Assembly: GCA_964247055.1 (NCBI GenBank)
Contig: OZ176050.1
Span: forward strand, 14,942,001-15,006,000
DNA: 64,000 nt
DNA from: Paragordius varius
Lineage: Eukaryota; Nematomorpha
Direction: 5' to 3'
The translations under genes were made by a program, and so were the position numbers. The notes beneath the pieces are model-generated. The model made no database searches, had not been told where the DNA came from, and saw nothing but the letters and a program-made list of their open reading frames with translations. Position 1 is the stretch's first letter; each line of letters starts with the position of its first letter. Below, piece after piece: positions 59,343 to 64,000 of this stretch.

Positions 59343-60629
59343 GTTTATTCTATATTTATTGATTATATTGTTTTATTTCATTTATTGATTTACCATGGAT
59401 GTAAATTTTTTTGACTCGACTTGACTTTCAAGTTTTTCCAGTCATGACTTGTTCTCATGTGATAAAAAAACTTAACATTACTTGACTTATGTCAAGCAAA
59501 AAAACTTGATTCTTTTTTAATAAAAAATCATATGAGCAGGTAAAAATGTTGATGGTTTTTAAAGTGTGGTGTAGGGCACACTTAAAAGATTCAAAATGTG
59601 GAGACAATTATTTTGGAAACTATTTATGTATATAATTTAAGTTTTATATAAAATCTTTGTTAATACTATAAACTGTTTATTTGATTTTTTGACATTTAAC
59701 CTATTTATATAGGGTGGATTCAAAGAGGATAACTTTTTTAGATAAAAACTTCTAATTAAGAATAATGCAAAAAATATGCTAAAATTATCAATTCCATGAC
59801 CCAGAAATAAAATTTACGACTTAAAATTATTAATATTAATCTATTAATTAATTTGAAATTTAATGTTTACAATAAATTAAAACTAATAATATGTTACATT
59901 GTATAAACATTTTTTAATTATATTTGTATATGTCCCTAACAAAATGAGTGGTGTGTTAAAATGATAGTGCCATATTTTTCTTTAGAGAATGGATGACAAA
60001 TAATTCACTTTTTAAATCCCTTGAACATAATTTCATAATTTAACTTTGATTTCAATAAGAGTTAAATATTAACTTTAATAAGGACAGTTTTATTATGGTC
60101 GATTTCGGGTAATAGCAATGTTTATGCCCATGCGAAAACCCCTAAAAGAATAACATTCTTTTTTATATAAATGTTTTTAAATATTTTATTATCTCATATA
60201 CCTCTATTTATTGGAAATTATTAATAATAATTATCGGAGAGACTATGCCACAGCGGTGATAGGGCTAACTAGCTTTGATTATATATATATTAAGGGTAAC
60301 AGGTTTTAAATTAGCCGTCCTAGCTTATGTGTGATACAATCCCATAATATAACTTTTAACCAATATTTCGCAAAAAAAAATAAAATAAAATCCAATAATA
60401 GTTGAAAACTAATTTAAATTAGGGACAGCCGATTAATACCAATATTTGAGGATGTGCAAAAATCCGTAAAAAAATGTTTAATAAAATATCCTGATAATAT
60501 ATATATATATATATATTCTGCCGATATCATGATTCATGATAATTTTGGTTTTAGCCTGATAATTTATCTTGTTAACACTTTAGTGATAACTCCTCCATAT
60601 ACAAAAATGGCATATATGCGCTTATTTTT

Positions 60630-61490
60630 TCATTAAAATTTTTTTTGGTGGCTAAATACTTTATTCCAAAAATATTAAAAAACATCATACCTACCTATAA
60701 AAAGCAAAATAATAATTTTAAAATTTTTAATTTTTAGATGTGGGCTCCGAACTTAAATTTTTTCGGCCTAGTTTTTTTAAAATTAAAACAAAAATGCAGT
60801 GAATGCGCCATAAAATTATATATATATAGATATATATATGCTGAATTATGATAACTAAAATATTTTTTTAAAGGCATACTTTGTAGAAAATCTTAGCAAT
60901 TCGTACTTCATGATACTTTGATGCATGATGGAAACGCAAATGTTTTTAGATTCATAAAAGTCTGTTTCTAAATAACTGATGCTGAGCATTTGTATCAAAT
61001 TTCGATTAAAATATTTGTTATTCTTTTAAATATAAATTGTATTTTTTACAAAAATTTACATAAACTTCAAAGTAAACATTTTTTTCAATTAAATTATGAA
61101 GCGCTAATCATTATCTTTAATTTATGCAAAAAACTGTTTTAGTAGTATCTAAAACCGTTTTACTTCCGTTTCCATCATGGCAAAACTAGAATGAAGTACG
61201 CTCCAATAAATTGCTAAAAATATATTTTTGAAAAGCGATGCATGTTATAAAGATATTTTTAGTTGATATTAAATACTTTGCATATAAAAATTTTATCATG
61301 CAATCCAACATTATTACTTTTAAATTGAGAGAACTAACCCATTCTTGAATTGGAAAATATGGGACTTTCGGAGCTCACATCTAAAAATTATTTTTTTTAA
61401 AAAAATATTGTTTTGCTTTTTATAGGTTAAAATTTAACAATATTTTTTGGAATGACGCATTTAGCTTTCATCAAAAAAATTTATTTAACA
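60630..61490. repeat. Foldback element, family H
   Basis: The left arm contains TTTTTAGATGTGGGCTCCGA and GATGCATGATGGAAACG. The right arm contains the complements TTCCATCATGGC and CGGAGCTCACATCTAAAAAT. Outer ends GCCAAATTGTTTT-like are weak. No coding capacity. It resembles the region at 33.93-34.69 kb. Confidence 0.6.
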
Positions 61491-62213
61491 CTTCGATTGA
61501 AATTGGGGTATCTAGATACCCCAGACCATATTTAAGTTGATATTTTTAAAAAATTATTGAAAGAAACGTTCCCAATTTTTTATGCTCCTATCCTAATAAA
61601 AATTATATAATTAAGCCAAATAAAATTTAAGTTTGAATAAAAAGTATCATATTAAACTAGTTCGGTGCCATTTTTATTTTGCAACATCTTTGCAAAATAT
61701 CGTGTGATAATTTTAAAACCAAGATTAAATGTAATTTTTCATTTATATTACATCCAACATTGATAGAAAGAAAAGGTGGTTTATTGTGTCTATTTTGAAA
61801 TCCAGCTAATGCACACATGTCATGTTGACTAAATTTTTACCTTGCGGTTTTACCTTAAAGTAGGTAATATTTTTGATGGAACTACAACACTTTTTGCGTG
61901 GTATCATGTTTATATTATTCTATGCTATATCACATTTAACATTAGTATCTCATGCAAACATGTTGGCTTAAGTTATATCTTTGGGTTTAAACGCTGAAGT
62001 AATATCCAGCATTTTTCAATATTTTTTGTACTCGGTTCATTAATGTTATAAATAGTAAAACATAATACTCGTAACCAATATTGTTTTTCAAAATTAAACA
62101 GATACTTTTTTAAAACTTGAATACAACACATTCATTTTAGTCCTTCAATTCATGCGGTATAGAAGGAATAAATCTGGGGTATTTAGATACCCCAATTTGT
62201 ATCAAAGTGTTAA
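61487..62213. repeat. Element with palindromic TIR, family I
   Basis: Left terminus AACACTTCGATTGAAATT then GGGGTATCTAGATACCCC. The right terminus has CTGGGGTATTTAGATACCCC followed by AATTTGTATCAAAGTGTT. The ends are about 40-bp inverted repeats, each holding its own palindrome. The interior (61590-61850) is the dispersed repeat also seen at 28.44-28.70 kb and 52.76-53.13 kb. No ORF. Confidence 0.65.
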
Positions 62214-62422
62214 ACCTTAATTTTTCCTATATTAGCTATTCAATAACGATGGTAATATATTAATTAATCGTTAGTAATATATGTATCTACTTCACACCTT
62301 GCAATATTAAATCAAGAGTTATATTAAAAAGAATGAAGATTTTAAAGTATGGTTGTCTTTTAGAAAAAATATTTGTCTTTATATTTTTACGTTTTGTCCG
62401 TATAATTTGAATTTTTACTGTA
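62214..62422. repeat. MITE family A, right part, directly after family I
   Basis: Interior and right end (GTCCGTATAATTTGAATTTT followed by TACTGTA) present; the left terminus is missing at the junction with the family I element. Confidence 0.6.
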
Positions 62423-62619
62423 AGTGTTTTGCCATGTTTTAATCCCATTTATTTTTATTGTTTAATTTTGAACAAGATTGGAATATCCAACGACCCCAAT
62501 CTGGCGAAGAATTAAAATGAATGCGTTGTATCCAATTGTAAACCCTAAAATATTTTATAATACAAGCGTGGTGCGCACATTCATCCATGTGTTAATTATT
62601 TAAATTAATTTAAATTAAC

Positions 62620-63279
62620 ATGTTAACTATGCAAATATATTTATTATTTCTCATCAGTATAATATCTCCTTCAATATATCTGGCTAAAGATTGTTCTTAC
62701 ACCAAAGTAATTAAAGGCTTTTTATGTGTATCTTAGAAATGCAATCCAACCAATCCAAACATGATAAATATTCATTTGATACCGCATACCCACGATGATG
62801 CTGGTTGGCTTAAAACTGTAGATCAATATTACATTGGAAGTTTGATTAGCTAATTATACAAAAAATAAAAAAATTTGAATCCCGAATTCATATAAAAACT
62901 TTTTATATAAGGTCGAAAATCAATTGATTCCGCCGGCGTGCAATACATTATCGATTCGGTTATGCATGAATTGTATCAAAACCCAACCCGGAAATTTTCG
63001 TACGTTGAAGGCAGTTTTATGCAAAGATGGTTGGCTAATCACGATACTCAACGACATCAGATTCAAAACCTTGTGGATGATGGTTAATTTAATTTTTTCT
63101 TTAAAACAATTTTCAAACTTTTTAGAAATCCCAATTTTAAAATCCAAATATTTTTTGTTTAGGTCGATTGGAAATTTTATCGGGTGGTTGGGTCATGAAT
63201 GATGAAGCATGTGCTCATTACAGTGATATCATAACACAAATGACACTAGGTTTCAAAATTTACAAGGATGCGTTTGGAG
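62620..63279 (+). CDS. MAN2B1-like: Lysosomal-type alpha-mannosidase (GH38), 5' exons only
   Basis: Four exons are visible: 62620-62706, 62737-62839, 62912-63082 and 63163-63279. Introns are 30, 72 and 80 nt, all GT-AG and in phase; the gene continues beyond the right edge. It hydrolyses alpha-mannose from N-glycans in lysosomes. Residues 1-22 form a signal peptide ([14 protein letters not shown]...). An alternative ATG is at 62629. Then [20 protein letters not shown] holds the zinc-binding His and Asp of GH38, followed by [44 protein letters not shown] and [17 protein letters not shown]. These align without gaps to human MAN2B1 over this stretch. The exon with the catalytic nucleophile (HIDPFGHS) would be the next one. 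Reading through the 30-nt intron would meet a TAG, which supports splicing. Confidence 0.92.
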
Positions 63280-63631
63280 GTATTTTATTTTTTTTATTTT
63301 TAATTTTTGGTGATTTTTTCTAAAATATGAATAATTTTTGTTTTTTATCCAATTATATTTTTATTCATTGAAAAATTCAAGCATTTTAATGTTAAAATAA
63401 TGACCAGATGTATATCTCATAGTGCATACAATGTAATTTGTTTTTGTGTTAAAAATACTTAAAAAAATTAAGATTTTTTGCAATTTAGATATATATGATT
63501 GATTTATGAAATAATAAGAACTTTGGCTGTTTATTCAATTTAAAAAGAAACGCGGAAAAAATGTTTTATTATATAGGTAATTAAATACATATCCTACTTG
63601 TATAATATTTAAGCATGTCAAAAGGTAAAGT

Positions 63632-63666
<35 letters not shown>

Positions 63667-64000
63667 TAATTATTTTTTGATTAGTTCCATATATTACAAT
63701 AATTTGTTTTAATTTGCAATTAACGTATAAAATAAATATATACATTTTTTTTCAAAAGTTATATATATTAAAATCGATATATATATATATATATATATAC
63801 AAGGAATATTGATTTAGGTGTTGTTTTACAGACAACTTTAATTTTGGCTTATTATATAATATATTCAAAAATCAAAAATTTTTTAATATATTTTAAACCA
63901 TATATTAAAAAATAATTTTAAGCTGAACATATGGTACTGTTTCTAAAAAAATTATATTTATTATAAAAAAGAATAATTTTACAAGCCGTGGTAAAATGAG
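63280..64000 (+). other. Intron of the alpha-mannosidase gene (to window edge)
   Basis: AT-rich, with (TA)n tracts at about 63632-63658 and 63778-63799. The next expected exon (GRPRVAWHIDPFGHS-like) is not found before the edge. Confidence 0.6.

Larger units (their letters stand above)
55980..60090. repeat. Large foldback element (family G) with a nested hAT transposon
   Basis: Left arm about 55980-56765 and right arm about 59395-60090 are imperfect reverse complements. Matched landmarks: GTTTATACAATATAACAT with GTTTATACAATGTAACAT; CGGAATTGATATATTTAGCA with TGGAATTGATAATTTTAGCA; and CAAGTGTGCCCTACACCACA with its complement at about 59570. The inner ends are rich in the short word AAGTCAAG. 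The loop holds the hAT copy at 56879-59342. Confidence 0.7.

Noticed and set aside
1-64000. CRISPR arrays, tRNA genes, retroviral or LTR elements, Polintons
   Set aside because: None was recognised. The repeat arrays seen are MITE iterons, not spacer-repeat arrays. I cannot exclude divergent tRNAs by eye.

Overview
The window is animal nuclear DNA, very AT-rich, with split genes, GT-AG introns and a dense load of small inverted-repeat elements. Three genes have clear animal relatives: a Mab-21-like gene, the nuclear exosome ribonuclease EXOSC10/Rrp6, and the start of a lysosomal-type alpha-mannosidase. Introns of 24, 30, 31 and 31 nt near the 5' ends of genes, beside kilobase introns further 3', recall what is known of some flatworms. 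The 18S gene is short (about 1.7 kb), however, so I do not assign a phylum. The rRNA genes in the window would settle it.

Layout. 1-5.8 kb holds a few isolated plus-strand exon-like segments in AT-rich DNA. 6.9-11.3 kb is a complete five-exon minus-strand gene for a 205-residue secreted von Willebrand A domain protein. 13.6-24.9 kb is an rDNA unit on the minus strand: 5' ETS, 18S, ITS1, 5.8S, ITS2 and most of 28S. The 28S is cut about 680 bp downstream of the classical R2 site by a pile of target-specific non-LTR elements: a short internally deleted copy, a long copy with APE endonuclease, reverse transcriptase and C-terminal C2H2 fingers, then another short copy. Target-sequence fragments lie between them. 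The 28S 3' end is absent, and several near-universal rRNA positions are changed.

26.1-28.3 kb is a two-exon mab-21-like gene (687 aa). 29.9-35.2 kb holds a small secreted Ser/Thr-rich ORF, a hAT transposon nested in a MITE, a tail-anchored-like ORF between direct repeats, and a small two-exon gene. 35.8-54.4 kb is one minus-strand gene, EXOSC10, reconstructed as 23 exons in one continuous frame (1142 codons plus stop). Its first three introns are 24-31 nt; most later ones carry MITEs. 55.7-62.4 kb is transposon-rich: a foldback element with a second hAT copy nested in its loop, another foldback, and an element with a GGGGTATCTAGATACCCC terminal palindrome. 62.6 kb to the right edge is the first four exons of the alpha-mannosidase.

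The protein genes do not form a pathway. The common theme is a genome of tiny ancestral introns inflated by several MITE families. Two of these families carry iterated subterminal repeats.
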